From positions 248,001-312,000 of the forward strand of contig JAHLKG010000007.1 of the NCBI GenBank assembly GCA_025526995.1: a stretch of DNA of 64,000 nucleotides. The letters run 5' to 3'. The translations under genes and the position numbers were made by a program. The notes under the pieces are model-generated. The model was not told where the DNA came from, did no database searches, and saw only the letters and a list, made by a program, of their open reading frames with translations. Below are positions 12,401 to 24,478 of the stretch, piece by piece. Each line of letters opens with the position of its first letter. Within the stretch, counting starts at the first letter, position 1. The stretch is from Powellomyces hirtus. Lineage: Eukaryota > Chytridiomycota > Chytridiomycetes > Spizellomycetales > Powellomycetaceae.

Positions 12401-12671
12401 GAACTGGTTTGAACTCGACCGTATCCTCGGAATACGGACGCCGACAAGCCGGACACAGGCCGTTCAGGTTTTCCTTGATGTGATTCCAGCAAAAGCGACA
12501 AATCTGTAGTGGGTACTGGGGTGAGCATTCTCTGGCGGATTCTGTTCCAAGCGGAACCCGTGGACGCACCTGATATCCGCAGGGGCATGGTTTAAAGTAA
12601 CGATCGGTTATGTCGATCTCCTCCATGCAGAGAGGACAGTCCAAATCCTCTTCATCTGACGAAACGGACAT
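9471..12671 (-). CDS. NOT4: CCR4-NOT E3 ubiquitin ligase Not4/CNOT4 (7 exons)
   Basis: RING E3 ligase subunit of the CCR4-NOT complex, acting in co-translational quality control and mRNA decay. Exons: 12671-12570, 12503-12391, 12324-11977, 11915-11682, 11618-10862, 10799-10040 and a likely 9700-9471 (847 residues). The N-terminus carries the Not4-type C4C4 RING (CPLCMEEIDITDRYFKPCPCGYQ split across exons 1-2, then ICRFCWNHI and CPACRRPY). Next comes a Lys/Arg linker, an RRM containing VQKNLVYVLGLPPK and a C3H zinc finger (YCSYFLKNQTCQNPACQFLH). This order is diagnostic. The rest is Ser/Gln-rich and disordered, with Arg/Glu helices near the end. If the 3'-most intron (339 nt, AAG acceptor) is not used, the protein ends at 10002 instead. 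Identification is firm for the first four exons; the C-terminal boundary is not. Confidence 0.93.
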
Positions 12672-14512
12672 GGCTCTGGGAAGCAGTCAGATGCGACAGA
12701 AGGGTTGGCGCAGTCTCTAACTTGGCAACCAAACACACCGGGTGAACAAGAATGGAATGGGAACGCGAGCGTGATGATCCTTTTGGTACCTGTGTGATGA
12801 CAAAAAGGGATGGCAGCGCGATTCCAGTGGGATAATGGGACAAAGAACCGCAAGATGGCGAGACAATGGCTGGATGGCATGCACCGGAGGTTCCCACGAA
12901 GAGAACAGCGATCCCGCCTTGTTTTGGCAGCACAGTCGGCGAGGTTCCCAGCAGACCCAGCGCGCGCGACACGATAGGGTGGAGACGACGGAAGCCGCGA
13001 GAGAAGAAGGGCGGAACGAGAGCAGACCACGGCGTTCAGTGAGCACGAGGAGGGCGATGAGGGAAAAAGGGCTTTTTTCAGGCCGAGGGGGGAGATGACA
13101 GGCGGGGCGAGTAAGACAGAGAGAGTCCTGGGGGGAACGTGTGTTGGCAGAAGCGGGGGAGAAGTGCGAGGCAGGCCACGTGACTGTGCATTGTTCATTG
13201 ATGTTGCCATGCCACCCACGTGTTGTGCTCTATGTAGTGATCCCTGCTGGATCTAGTCTCTCTTTCGCGAGTCACAAAGTCAGTCAGCTCTCCTCCCCTC
13301 TCACCCAGCACTCAGTCAGTTAGTCAGTCCAGTCGTCTTCACTTGACTCCTGCCTGCCACGCACGCCACTCGACGCACTCGGATGAATCCACAGATGTAT
13401 TAATGTCGCCATCCACATACAGTACTCACCGATGGACTGACTTGCCCTGTCTGCCTATATCTATCATACATGTCTATATCTATGACACATGCCTATATGT
13501 ACCACTCACGGACGGACTCACAACGATAGGCCCAGAGGGATGGCACCCGCCCACTCTCATTCCATGGGATTGTTTCAATGAATCCGTAAATGGTGACATG
13601 AACTGCGCAGTCTCCCGTGTCACGTGGACTAACGCACAAGGCCAAACGATTCACTTTCCCTTCACTTCCTCCCAAAGACGAGACTTTTCCCACGGACGGA
13701 ATTACTCTCCCCCCCCTCCGTCATTCCTACATCCCACTGTGCAGCACAGCACTCCCTCACTCTCCTGCTGGGCATCTTCCACACACCCGTCTACTCATCT
13801 CGCTCACTCGCTCAATTCTTGATGCATAAAAGTATGTACGTCTCGTCAAACCTGCGCTGCAAACTCCCTGTAGAGTCGTCGCTGATACCACTCATCTCTC
13901 CACTCACCAGGGCCGAACCCAACGTCTAAACCCAAAGTAAAACGTGATTTGCGGCAGAGTAGCCACACTTGCTGAGCGGGTTGCTCCATACCATACATAC
14001 CTCGGCGACATCACACCTGCCCCTGTGACAGCATTCACACGACCCCCACTTTCTCTGCACTACCCGCCTCGTTCATTCGTGCAGCTCTATACACGCTCCG
14101 CATAGGCGATAGTCCACACCACAGAGCTGTGCGTTTACACAGCATCACAGGAGTAGCTTGGCTCACAATAGCGGGTTCTTCAATCACTCGAGTCCTGGAG
14201 GGCCAAGCACACTTCCCACCAGCCGGCAGCGCATCGAACGGGTCGCCCAGCACGCCTATAGTCCGCATCCGCCTTGTTCCCGCTGGAGGAACGCATGCTG
14301 GACCCACGACTGCTTTTCTGCCCGCATCTCATCGCCTCGATCCACACGTCACCATACATCCCATCCCGCCAGGAAGCTTTGCTGGACCTTCCGGCTACCG
14401 TCCGGTCGCGAGATCGGATAGCCTGCCGAGTCCTGGCAATCTGAATATCCCCAATACAGCCGCGTATCGAATTCCTCCTCTTCCAACAACGCCTCCAGTC
14501 CAAAGGCCAACG
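12672..14512. other. Intergenic between divergent Not4 and PIAS genes
   Basis: About 1.8 kb shared upstream region. I see no coding exon, RNA gene or strong repeat. The plus-strand frame just before the PIAS start is open from 14129 but reads as low-complexity, with no support for an upstream start. Confidence 0.6.
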
Positions 14513-16684
14513 ATGAGCCACCCTGCTTATCATCCACTCACCGATGCTGACATACAAACGCTACAATTGACGCTCTCACCACGCAGCGACTCGGAGCTTC
14601 GAAAAATGCTTGAGGTATAGCTGTGAATTTCAGACCTGCAACTATCATAGCTCACTGTACTAAGTGACTACGAATATAGGATCCTTCCGGACTGGATCGC
14701 TTCACTGCCGTTGATGTACGTTTTTTGTGGCAAATGATTCAACGCGTCTGTTATTAAATAGCTCTTTGTCCAACTCTGCATCGACCGTAGCTCAAGAACA
14801 TTATCAAATTCTTAAATGTCGCAAAGCAAGCTTCACTCAAAGTCACTGGCAACAAGGCGGAACTCGTGCATCGGATCCGCACCGCTTTGTTCCCGGGTCG
14901 CTCACCAGCAATAAGCAGTGGGCCGTCAACTCCCACAAGGTGGGTAGTCTCACATCGGTTAAAGTACACAGAATGCTGATTCGCTGCGCCCACTCTAGCG
15001 CTTCTTCGTACGGCTACAGTCACACCAACGGCCGCAATACCGGATATGGGGGAGCACCACCCACACCCGTGCTCTTGTCGGGAGCCCAGCCGCGGGATCC
15101 TAATCCACCCACTTTGGATAAAGCATGGTAGGCTCATATTTGTAACCCCCCTCCCAATACAGCAGTTTCCCAACTAACTGCTTGACAGGCAAAAGCTACG
15201 AACATCACATCTTCTAACCTACGCCTTGGTTCACGAATGCAAGACCTGGCAATTTGTGCATGGACATATGTCGAACAGGCAGGCCGAACTGTCTCTACCA
15301 CTCGACCTCGCCGGGCTGGAACCGGGACGTCAGAAAGCTGCCGATACTCGCTTCTTCCTGCATGTCTATTCTGATGTGTCCAGCACCTTTGTTAGCGAAA
15401 AACTTCTCCGAAGGGACCTCAGAATTAGCGTGAACCACATTCATATACCCAGTAATCCTGTGAGTATCGCAAACGTGCATCAAGGTGTTGAACGACTTGG
15501 ATTTGACCTCCTTAAATTTTCCTTAGAACGCCTCGGATGTGCAACAGTATGTCGACATCACGGCGCAGATCAGAAATCTACCCGAGAAATCAACAGCGCG
15601 CGTACATTTGATGGGGCCGGCGTCCGCTTGGCCTTCCGGGATTGCATCGGTTTTATGCATGACCACGCTGCCGATAGAAAAGGTGAGGCCCATTTCCACC
15701 CTTCTTACCGGGATGAAAGGGTAGCCCTAAACCGACGATTTTCGCTTTTTTCAGGCGGTGGCAAAGGTTTACGAGCAAACGTTACGGCAGAATGGTAAAT
15801 GTCTGGCCCCTCTGTACCCCTCTGACGAGCTTCATATGGTTTAAAACATGTGTTTACTTTTCTCTGATTCATCAGGAGTTTTCTTCAGTCCACTATCCGA
15901 ATATCGCCCGGGGTTCGACATTTTTAACCGGAGCATATTTCCGTCAGTCGAAGCTGCGTATCAGCGATACAACAGCGAAATAGTGATGAGGCTTGCGACT
16001 TTGTCGAATAAAGCTGGCGCGAACGATGACGACGACGTTCAAATGGGAAACCAGATTGTGTCGTTCCAGTGCCCTCTCACCCTTACTCGCATAAAAATAC
16101 CATGCAAAAGTGCTAAATGCTTCCACAAGCAATGCTTTGACTGCGAGGTTAGTACTTTGGTATTGTTGTACCGTAGCACTACTTGGCTGACCCATTGTCT
16201 GTTCCCGCCATCAGGCGTTCTTATCATTCAATCGGACACCGACAAGCAAATGGAAGTGTCCCGTTTGCAATAAAGCCTTGAATGGATCGGTACGTGACCG
16301 ATTGATTGTTGCTTACACGCGTGCATGTCGTCTGATACTCGGGCACAGGATTTGATGATAGATGCGACAGTGTCCCGTCTGTTGTCCAAGTATCCTGACG
16401 CCGACCGTTGCATGATCCTTCCCAACGGCGAAGACGTCGCGTACGACGAGAGCACGCCTAAACCTGAACCGTCGAGCAACAAACGCAAGCACTCGGATAT
16501 GTATCGGGCACCGGAGGACGTAATTGAGCTTGACGACGACGACGACGACAACGAGGACGGTCACATTGACAAGAAAATGCATTTCTCGCGCGTGACCCCT
16601 ACGACGCAGCAGCGAGATTCGCCGGCAAAGAGACAAAGTTCCCTGCCAGAGTGGAGTGGGACTGTCATATCCCTGGATGATTGA
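14513..16684 (+). CDS. PIAS/Siz-type SUMO E3 ligase (10 exons)
   Basis: Transfers SUMO from Ubc9 to nuclear substrates. Exons: 14513-14614, 14680-14715, 14791-14939, 14972-15127, 15189-15459, 15527-15682, 15755-15794, 15876-16147, 16215-16289 and 16349-16684, giving 530 residues. An N-terminal SAP DNA-binding motif (LKNIIKFLNVAKQASLKVTG, about 47-75) is followed by a PINIT domain over roughly 150-300, with the typical ISVNHIHIP and VDITAQIRNLP strands. Then comes an SP-RING at about 369-415: CPLTLTRIKIPCKS, CFHKQCFDCE, and KWKCPVCNK across an intron. The tail has a possible SUMO-interacting motif (VIELDDDDDD) and ends VISLDD. The start is the first ATG in frame with a SAP-compatible N-terminus. 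The SAP-PINIT-SP-RING order makes the identification firm. Targets cannot be read from sequence. Confidence 0.94.
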
Positions 16685-18098
16685 TCGGAACTATTTGACG
16701 CCAGGTTTCGTTTCACCTGGGCGATCGTGCATGGAGCGGGTTCCCCCCATCCACGGCTATTATACATACAACAACAACAGAACCATCAGGACAGAACACT
16801 CCCTGATTCCCTTTGTGACACATGCTCTGGCAACGGCGACCTGAAGATCTTTGCTAGTTTGCCTTCCACTCTTGTATATATATGTACAGCGCTTTGGTTT
16901 CCGTATCATGACAATAGGAGAACGGCCTTTGTTTGTCAACCGTCTGTGGTGCGCCTTTGGAGTCGAGGTGTGGGCAGCCTGAGGACTACGAGGTCACGTG
17001 CTTACACGGCAAATTGACGGGAAAGCAGGCAGATGATTCGATAACCCGCCCATCCACGGGCACATCGTCTTGACTGAAATCTGCTCCGGAAATCTACCAT
17101 GCCACGTCCATGGGTCCACATGCGAGGAAAGACTCTTTTGCCCCCTTCATTTGGCTGACGCCTCAGCGGCTTTTTGTCGGGACAGTATCATCCTCTTCCC
17201 TCCCATGGTCATGTCAAGATGAACCCCCGGACCTAACTTACAGTAAGCAACATAGCGATACACTTACTACCGGTGTGTATTTTTCCTCAGGTTCCATTTT
17301 CGGGTGACAGGAGCTTACCCATTTGCGACTCGTGGGGAAAGGATGCGGGCGTGATGTGGTGTACAATATAGTATGTGACTGAATTCCCCCCCACGTCTGT
17401 CTGCGCTACGCGACGCGCAAAAGAAAACTTCACACCTCGGCACAAGGCGAGAGAGAGACCCGTGAGCCCCCCCGTCGCGTTCCGTTCTGCGATCGTGGCT
17501 TTCCGAATGTTGTTCTGGCGCATATGCCATGCATTTTCCATTCATACATTCATGGAGACCGACGGGCAAGTGAGTGGAACCACACATGTGCGTGCGGGGA
17601 CCCTCCCACAAACTATAACAGGAACGCGGCAGCCCTCCATCGTGGACAACGGCGCTTCTTCCGCCCCCGTCGCCCCCTCGATGAAAACCCCCAACCCAAA
17701 CAAAAATGTAAAAGTCTCCAGCCGAGTAGTGTCAGACAACGCGCACACCCCATCATCTTCTGTTGATATGTAATGAAGATGCGGGACCAGACACCATGAT
17801 TGTGTGCTGCCCGACCCCTCCCCTTGTGGACGGGCCACAGCGTACAAGTACCTGCGGTGATTCTGGAACGAACGCGACACAACGCACCGTCTTTCCCACA
17901 GTTGCTTCCAAAAACCAAACCACCCACCCCCCCCCCCCTCCCGAGCGCTGGTTGGTTCTTGTTCTCTCTCCCTCTGCAACTGTTACAGTTACTGTTACTG
18001 TTACTGGATACATACGAATAGATTTCTGGTTCCGTTATCAACATCATTGTTTTTCATCAGCGTCGTCCTCGTGGTCGCCGTTAGCCGTGCCGGATGCG
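16685..18098. other. Intergenic between PIAS and ABC transporter
   Basis: No exon can be supported. It contains a C run near 17930 and a (GTTACT)n-like stretch at about 17985-18005 just before the transporter start. Open frames here are short and overlap on both strands. Confidence 0.6.
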
Positions 18099-21000
18099 AT
18101 GATCAAAACTACCAATACATCATACGAAGCCGGCTTTGTTAAGCGGAACCTCGTTTCGTATCTCACACTCTCGTGGATCACTCCAGTTCTTGGACGGGGA
18201 CGCACACGGGCTTTGCAGACAGAGGTGGGTGGATGATGATGATGGTTGTAGATACATAGATAGATAGATGAATACATAGATGGGTAGATGGACCGCGGGA
18301 TGGTGCACGTGTGTATGGAAGGATGAGGAATATGTGAGCGCTCCTATATTTCGATAGAGCAGCGACTAAAGAGTTTGCTGGACAATGTTCATGTAGGATC
18401 TGCCAGACTTTGCGCTAGAGAACAGTGCCCATGATGCATCGAACGTCCTCGCACCCTTCTGGAAACAATACTATGACTCGACACAATCAGCGAATGTGCC
18501 TCCACCGAGATTTGGCCTGGCGCTGTGCCGCATCTTTCTGTGGCAATTGTATGTAAATTTGACTGGAGGACCCAACCGTCCATCACACCGACCAACATAC
18601 TCTTTATCTTTTTTTATCAAGTGCCATATGTTTCATCCTCCACGCCATCAACGTCGCCTGCGCCATCATCATGCCCGTGCTCATCAACCAAGTCGTCAAA
18701 GCCGTCGACCCCACCGCCGACCACTCCACCCTGCTCATCCAAAACATATACGGGTGGGCCTTCCTCTACGGCGGCCTCTCGATCCTCGCCACCTTTGCCA
18801 CCTACACGCGCGGCGCGGTCGATCTCGACATGCAGATCGGCCTCAAAGCCGTCATCATTGGCGCCGTGTACCGCAAATCCCTGCGTCTGTCCCCGCGCGC
18901 GCGCCTCGCCTTTGACGCGGGGAAAATCAACTCGTTTGTCAACGTCGATGTCACCGCCATCACGCGATTCAGCCGCGCCACCACCGCGGGCTGTGCTTGC
19001 GTCGCCCAGGTCGCGGCCGCAATGACCTTTATCGCCCGCGTGCTCGGCGTCACAACCTACCTTACCGCCGGCGCCTACTTTGCATTGTCGATCCTGGTCA
19101 TGCGCCTGGTCCCCCTGGTGCTGAAACACCAGAAAACCTACATGGCCCAACTGGACGCCAAGACCAAAGCCCTGAGAGAGCTGGTATATGGGATCAGACC
19201 GTTGAAGATGGAAGGTGCGGACCGCCGGGAGGGGGACGCAATCGAGGGGATCCGGCAAGCCCAGCTCAAGGCGCTCGTCAAAATGGTGGTCTGGTTTGGC
19301 GTGTTTTTCTGTGAGTGTGAAAAAAAAATGGAGCAGCACCCCCCTCGTGCTTCCCGTTCAACATAGCTCATTCCTCTGCGGGTTCCTAGTGACCGTCATT
19401 CTCCAGCAGGACGCTATCCCCACCATCACCATCATAGGCTTCGATCGATTTGGAGGCGTCATTACCGCCGCCAACGTATTTTCGGTCCTCGGTCTGCTGG
19501 CTGCCCTCATTGAGCCGTCGGCGGTAGCTGCAGATGCCGCCGTGTAAGCTCGCCGAGATTTTTTTCATTTTTATGTAAAACAACAAGTGTCGTCTAAAAT
19601 CCCAATGTTGTCATATACAGAGGAATCGTACAAACACTGCCCTCCGTCAGACGCATCGCGGCCTTCCTGCTGGCAGACGAAGTCCACCCGAACGAAATCA
19701 CCCACATTGCAAAGTTGGACGCGACCAACAAAGACCACCCGGCCGTCAAACTGCAATCTGCCAGTTTCTCATGGGATGCCACACCCGTCACCCCAGAGGC
19801 CGCCGCGACTTCAGAATCCACCCGTGCGGCAAAGCACGACAAGCACGATATCCTCCTGACCGACGAGGACACCGAGATGGTGATGATCAAAGACGCGGAC
19901 GGAAAACCGAGCATGAAGCTTGGGAAATTCGGAGATGTTTCTGCATCGCCAAAAACGAACCACGACAATGCAGTGCTGGCGTTGAGGAACCTGTCACTGT
20001 CGATTCCAAGAGGGTCCCTCGTAGCGGTCGTCGGGCCCGTTGGAAGCGGAAAGAGTTCGCTTCTTTCGGCGCTGGTCGGCGGCATGCGGCATGTTGAGGG
20101 TACGGCGGTCGTGACGGGATCGGTTGGATACTGCGCGCAGGAAGCGTGGATCTTATCCGGCACACTCGAAGAAAACATTGCCGGCTTTTCCGCCAACAAC
20201 GGTAGCAGCAACAGCTCTGCTGTTCAATCCGCCGTCCGCGCCGTGTGTCTCGACGCTGATCTCAAGGTCATGCCGCACGGCCTCGGCACACGGATTGGGG
20301 AACGCGGCATCTCCTGCAGCGGCGGCCAACGCGCCCGCATTGCGCTCGCGCGCGCCATCGTCTCGGACCCGGACATTTACCTCCTCGACGATCCGCTCGC
20401 GGCCCTGGACGTGCAGGTCGGCCGCGCCGTGTTTGAACAAGCAATTTGCGGCAACAACATGAAGGGAAAGACGGTGATTGTGGCGACGCATCAACTGCAC
20501 CTCTTGCCCCGCTTTGATACCGTTGTGGTCATGAAAGAAGGTCGGATTGCGGAAAGCGGTCCGTTTGAACAGTTGAACAGGAACCCCGACAGTCTCCTGG
20601 CTTCCATGATGCGGAGTTATACCCTCGACAAGAAAGGCGACGCTGCCGAGGGCGACGGGGGCACGACGGACGTGGGTTCCAGAGCCGACATGACGGCGTT
20701 GGAGAAGGAGGCAAAAGAAGCCTGCAAAGAGTACGAGAACCAGCTTGCCGTTGCCGAAGACCGGCGCGAAGGAACCGTCAAATTCCACATCTACCTCGCC
20801 TACTTCAAATCCGCGGGTCTGCTCTACGCCCTCGTACCGCTCATCCTCTTCCCCATCTCCGTCGCCGCTCTGGCCATGTCCCATATCTCCCTCGTCATCT
20901 GGTCCGAGAACAAATGGGGCTGGACCAGTGACCAGTATTTCACCCTCTACTACTCGATCGGCATCGTCAAGGCCACCGTCGCGCTCTTCCAAGTCGCGGC

Positions 21001-22673
21001 CTTGTTTACCCTCTGCTACAAGGCGGCCGTGACGTACCACCAGAACGCCCTGGGCGGCCTCATCCGCGCACCCATCACGTGGTTTGCGGACCAGCCCGCG
21101 GGGCGCATCCTGAACAGAATGACGGCGGATGTCCAGCAACTTGATTTCTGGTTCGCCCCGCTCCTGGTCAACTTTGTCGTGGTCAATCTCAACAGCCTCA
21201 TTGCGAACCTCGTCACCCTCGCCTACGGATCCCCGTACCTCGTCATCGTGTTTGTCGTCCTCGGCGTCCCCTCCGTCTACGCATTCCGCTTCTTCCAAAC
21301 ATCATACCGCGAACTCAAACGTCTCTCCTCCATCATGCAGTCCCCGCTCTCGGCCCACGTCTCCGAAACCCAGAGCGGGATCCCTTCCATCAAAGCCTAC
21401 CAGTGGGAAGACTGCTTTGTCGCCCGCCAGGAAACCACCACGGATTTGGCCAACCGCGCTCTGCTCATCACCCAGTCGGCGCGGTTCTGGATCTCCCTCC
21501 GCTTGTCGCTCGCGTCCGCAATCATCATGTTTGTTTCGCTCCTCCTTGCCGGCTCGGGCGTCGTCACCGGCGGACAGGTCGGCTTGCTCCTCGTATCGGC
21601 GATCCAGATTGGAGCACTCATCAACGTCACGCTCCTCCTGTGGGGTGAAGTCGAGGGTTCGTTCAATGTCGTCGAACGCCTGGACCACTACGCCAACAGC
21701 CTGCCGGTTGAAAAGTGGGATGGACCGGACAAGGTCCCTCCATCCTGGCCAGAAGCCGGCCACATTGCCATCACCAACCTCGTCATCCGATACCCCAACA
21801 GCACCGCCCCCGTTCTCAACAACCTCTCCCTCACCATCCCCGCAGGCTCCAAAATCGCCATCGTCGGTCGAACCGGGTCGGGCAAATCCACCCTCATGCT
21901 CGCCCTCTTCCGCCTCCTCGAAGCGTCGGCCGGCACCATCCACATTGACGGCCACGACATTGCCAACCTCGACCTCCAACTCCTCCGATCGCGACTCCAG
22001 ATCATCCCGCAGGACCCGATTCTCTTTTCCGGCACATTCAGATCAAATATGGATCGATACGGCCTGTATCCCGATGATGAGATTTGGCGAGCGTTGGATC
22101 ATGCCGGAATGAAAGACCATGTCGCCGCGCTCGATAAGAAGCTCGATACCGAGGTCACCGAAGGGGGATCCAATTTGTCCAGTGGCCAGCGACAGCTGAT
22201 TGTCCTTGCGAAAGCCATTCTGTCGCGCTCAAAAATCCTCGTCATGGATGAAGGTACACATCACCCCGTCGGAAACCACCCGCTTGTCAGCGTTTGACGT
22301 ATTCTAACAACCCATCGCTGTCTCTTGTGTTTCGGTTTTGTTTTTTTCCTTAGCCACAGCAGCCGTCGACCGCCAAGCCGACGAACGCATCCAACGCATG
22401 ATCACCACCCTCTTCCGCACCACCACCGTCCTCTGCATCGCGCACCGCCTCAACACCATTGCCGACTTTGACCGCGTCCTCGTCCTCGATGGAACGGGCG
22501 CCCTCGCGGAATACGACACACCGCACACGCTCCTCAACACCCCGGGATCGCTCTTCAGAGACCTCGTAGACGCCACCGGCCCCGCCAATGCGGCCATCAT
22601 AAACGACATTGCCCGCCGCCATTATGACCAGAATGAAAGTGCCCACGCGATGGTGCCCCATGTGACGCACTGA
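18099..22673 (+). CDS. ABCC/MRP-family ABC exporter (6 exons)
   Basis: Full-size ATP-driven exporter of the C subfamily. These typically pump glutathione conjugates and organic anions across the plasma or vacuolar membrane. Exons: 18099-18224, 18397-18548, 18622-19310, 19390-19543, 19621-22253 and 22354-22673, giving 1,357 residues. The order is TMD1-NBD1-TMD2-NBD2, without an N-terminal TMD0, so this is a short MRP. NBD1 has Walker A GPVGSGKSS near residue 512, signature CSGGQRARIALARA and Walker B IYLLDDPLAALD. NBD2 has Walker A GRTGSGKST near 1124, signature LSSGQRQ and Walker B ILVMDE, continuing ATAAVD across the last intron, then the H-loop CIAHRLNTI. The start ATG is followed by the usual WITPVLGRG segment. 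Intron 1 contains a GATA-like simple repeat. The family is clear; the substrate is not. Confidence 0.96.
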
Positions 22674-23228
22674 TTGGAAGGACAACAGCAAAACTTTTTT
22701 TTTTTCTCTCTCTTATTTATTTTTTGCGAGGTTGTTTTTTTGCAACGCGCCGGCACCTCCTCACAGAGTGATACCGTTTGGCATTTCGCAGTACATAGAA
22801 TTTCACATTTGTAAATTTTTTAACACACAAATCAAGATCACCATACATTTATTGAAGACATCGGGTCTAATAGTAAAGGTCATACAAGTATGAAATCTCT
22901 CCTAGTGTGACCGCGAGGGGCGCACAAATACGTAAGTGCGCATCGACAGTGTGCGCCGTGCGTGTTCATCACGAGCTCCTCACGCGAGCTCCTCGTGCGG
23001 TTTTAGCGCTCCAACGAACGCGTCGCGTCGCTCGCCCAACCCACGCGAAAGATCAATCGACAAATAGTTGAGCGTGAAAGGGTTGGACAGGTATGATGTG
23101 GTCTGGTGATTTGAGCTATGATGATTTTACAGTTTTGAGGAGGGGCTCAGCTAGGGCTCTAATGTACACTAATTACTACATGGAAAATGATGGGATGAAA
23201 GGGGCATCTGCAACACCCGGGCGCGCGC
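22674..23228. other. Intergenic between convergent ABCC and GH16 genes
   Basis: Holds the 3' flanks of two convergent genes. T-rich tracts follow the ABCC stop. No coding potential or structured element is obvious. Confidence 0.6.
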
Positions 23229-24404
23229 TCAGCACAGTTTCCAGGCCTTGACAGAGTCGATCTTCATGGCGACGTTGTCCCCCTTCCAAGTGGGCAACCA
23301 CTGGTCTCTTGCGTTCCAGAAGTCGAGGGCCGCGTTCGGGGAGGTGTTCTTCCACGGCTTGTTGGGGGTGTCGGGGAAGTAGCTGGCCGTACCACCGACA
23401 GCCACGTTCATGACCAAGTGGAATTCCTGGTCGAATGGTGCCGAGGTGCAGGCTCCCTCCCACGGGTTCTTCATGGAGGTGGGGAAGCCGCCCTTGTCCC
23501 AGAAGGTCTGGGTGAAGGGAACATCGAGGACGACGTTGGCCGGGTCGTCGACATAAGTCTTGATGCCCTCTGGGGTCCATTCCATTCCGAACGTGTGGAA
23601 ATCGTCGGCAAAGGTCTTGCCGCCGGGGAGTTTGTATTCCTTGTGGGTCTTGGGGTAGCCGTTGTAGCCGAAGGAGGGGCCCCAATGGAGGGTGGATCCG
23701 TACGTGTCGGCGCCAACCTGCTGGCCGCCGGGTGCGTTTCCGCGGGACTCCATGATGTCGATTTCGCCGGACGCGGGCCAGTTGCCGTAGCTGGAGTCGG
23801 TCGGGAGCATCCAGATGGCGGGCCAGAGCCAGTCCCCGACGGGGAGTTTGGCGCGGACTTCGATTCGCCCGTATTTCATGGAGAAGGAGTTGACGGTGCT
23901 GATCCGGGCCGACTGGATCGGGTTGATGATGTTTCGGCCGTCGCTGGTGCGCACGCATCCGAAGAAACCAGGGTCTGTGCAGTGCACGAGGGCCTCGTTG
24001 CCTTCGATGTTGTGGGTGTAGCCGTTCACGACGTTGGCGGCGCCAATATTGTCGGCGGTTAGAGTAGGGTGCAGGTAGAGGGAACCGTCCTTGGTGTAGG
24101 AGTTGGTGCGGTTGTTGGTGTACCACTCGAATTCCCAGTTGCCGCCGCCAGACATGGTCACGTCGTGTTTCCAGACTTTGGTGTCGAGGCGGTCAAAGTT
24201 CTCTTCGAAGACGGGGCAGAACTTTTGGGTGTTCTTGGTGCAGAAGGCCGGCTCGGCAGCGTTGCTGTTCACGGGGGTTTCCGGACCAGCCGGGGTAGCC
24301 GTTGGGGCAGCCGCCGGGGCGGCCGTCGAGGCAGCCGGGGCAGCGACTGCAAAGGGGAGCAGGACAGCAGTGAGCAGAAGAGGGCGGACAGATGAGAGAA
24401 GCAT
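23229..24404 (-). CDS. Secreted GH16 beta-glucanase (laminarinase-like)
   Basis: Retaining glycoside hydrolase of family 16, probably cleaving beta-1,3-glucan (cell-wall remodelling or laminarin digestion). It is one exon of 391 residues. A signal peptide covers about residues 1-21 and is followed by an Ala/Pro/Thr linker to about 45. The catalytic domain fills the rest. The diagnostic GEIDIMESRG motif has the nucleophile at E214, the assisting D216 and the acid/base at E219. Trp residues before the motif (DWLWPAIWMLP) and Cys pairs are typical of eukaryotic laminarinase-like members. No GPI signal or carbohydrate-binding module is seen. A TATA box about 70 nt upstream and the absence of introns suggest a strongly expressed, possibly regulated gene. 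Family certain; exact substrate inferred. Confidence 0.95.
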   Translation of the reverse strand: MLLSSVRPLLLTAVLLPFAVAAPAASTAAPAAAPTATPAGPETPVNSNAAEPAFCTKNTQKFCPVFEENFDRLDTKVWKHDVTMSGGGNWEFEWYTNNRTNSYTKDGSLYLHPTLTADNIGAANVVNGYTHNIEGNEALVHCTDPGFFGCVRTSDGRNIINPIQSARISTVNSFSMKYGRIEVRAKLPVGDWLWPAIWMLPTDSSYGNWPASGEIDIMESRGNAPGGQQVGADTYGSTLHWGPSFGYNGYPKTHKEYKLPGGKTFADDFHTFGMEWTPEGIKTYVDDPANVVLDVPFTQTFWDKGGFPTSMKNPWEGACTSAPFDQEFHLVMNVAVGGTASYFPDTPNKPWKNTSPNAALDFWNARDQWLPTWKGDNVAMKIDSVKAWKLC

Positions 24405-24472
24405 GATTGGAATTTGGGAGTGTGGGGTATTGTGGGGAACGACAGAGAGGGTGAGGCAGGATTCCCGCCCTC

Positions 24473-24478
24473 TTTATA
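24473..24478 (-). promoter_or_regulatory. TATA box of the GH16 gene
   Basis: TATAAA on the minus strand, about 70 nt upstream of the GH16 start codon, in an otherwise GC-rich setting. Confidence 0.6.

Noticed and set aside
20153..21298. 381-codon minus-strand frame inside the ABC transporter
   Set aside because: Antisense of a certain ABCC exon; the frame is open only because of codon bias.
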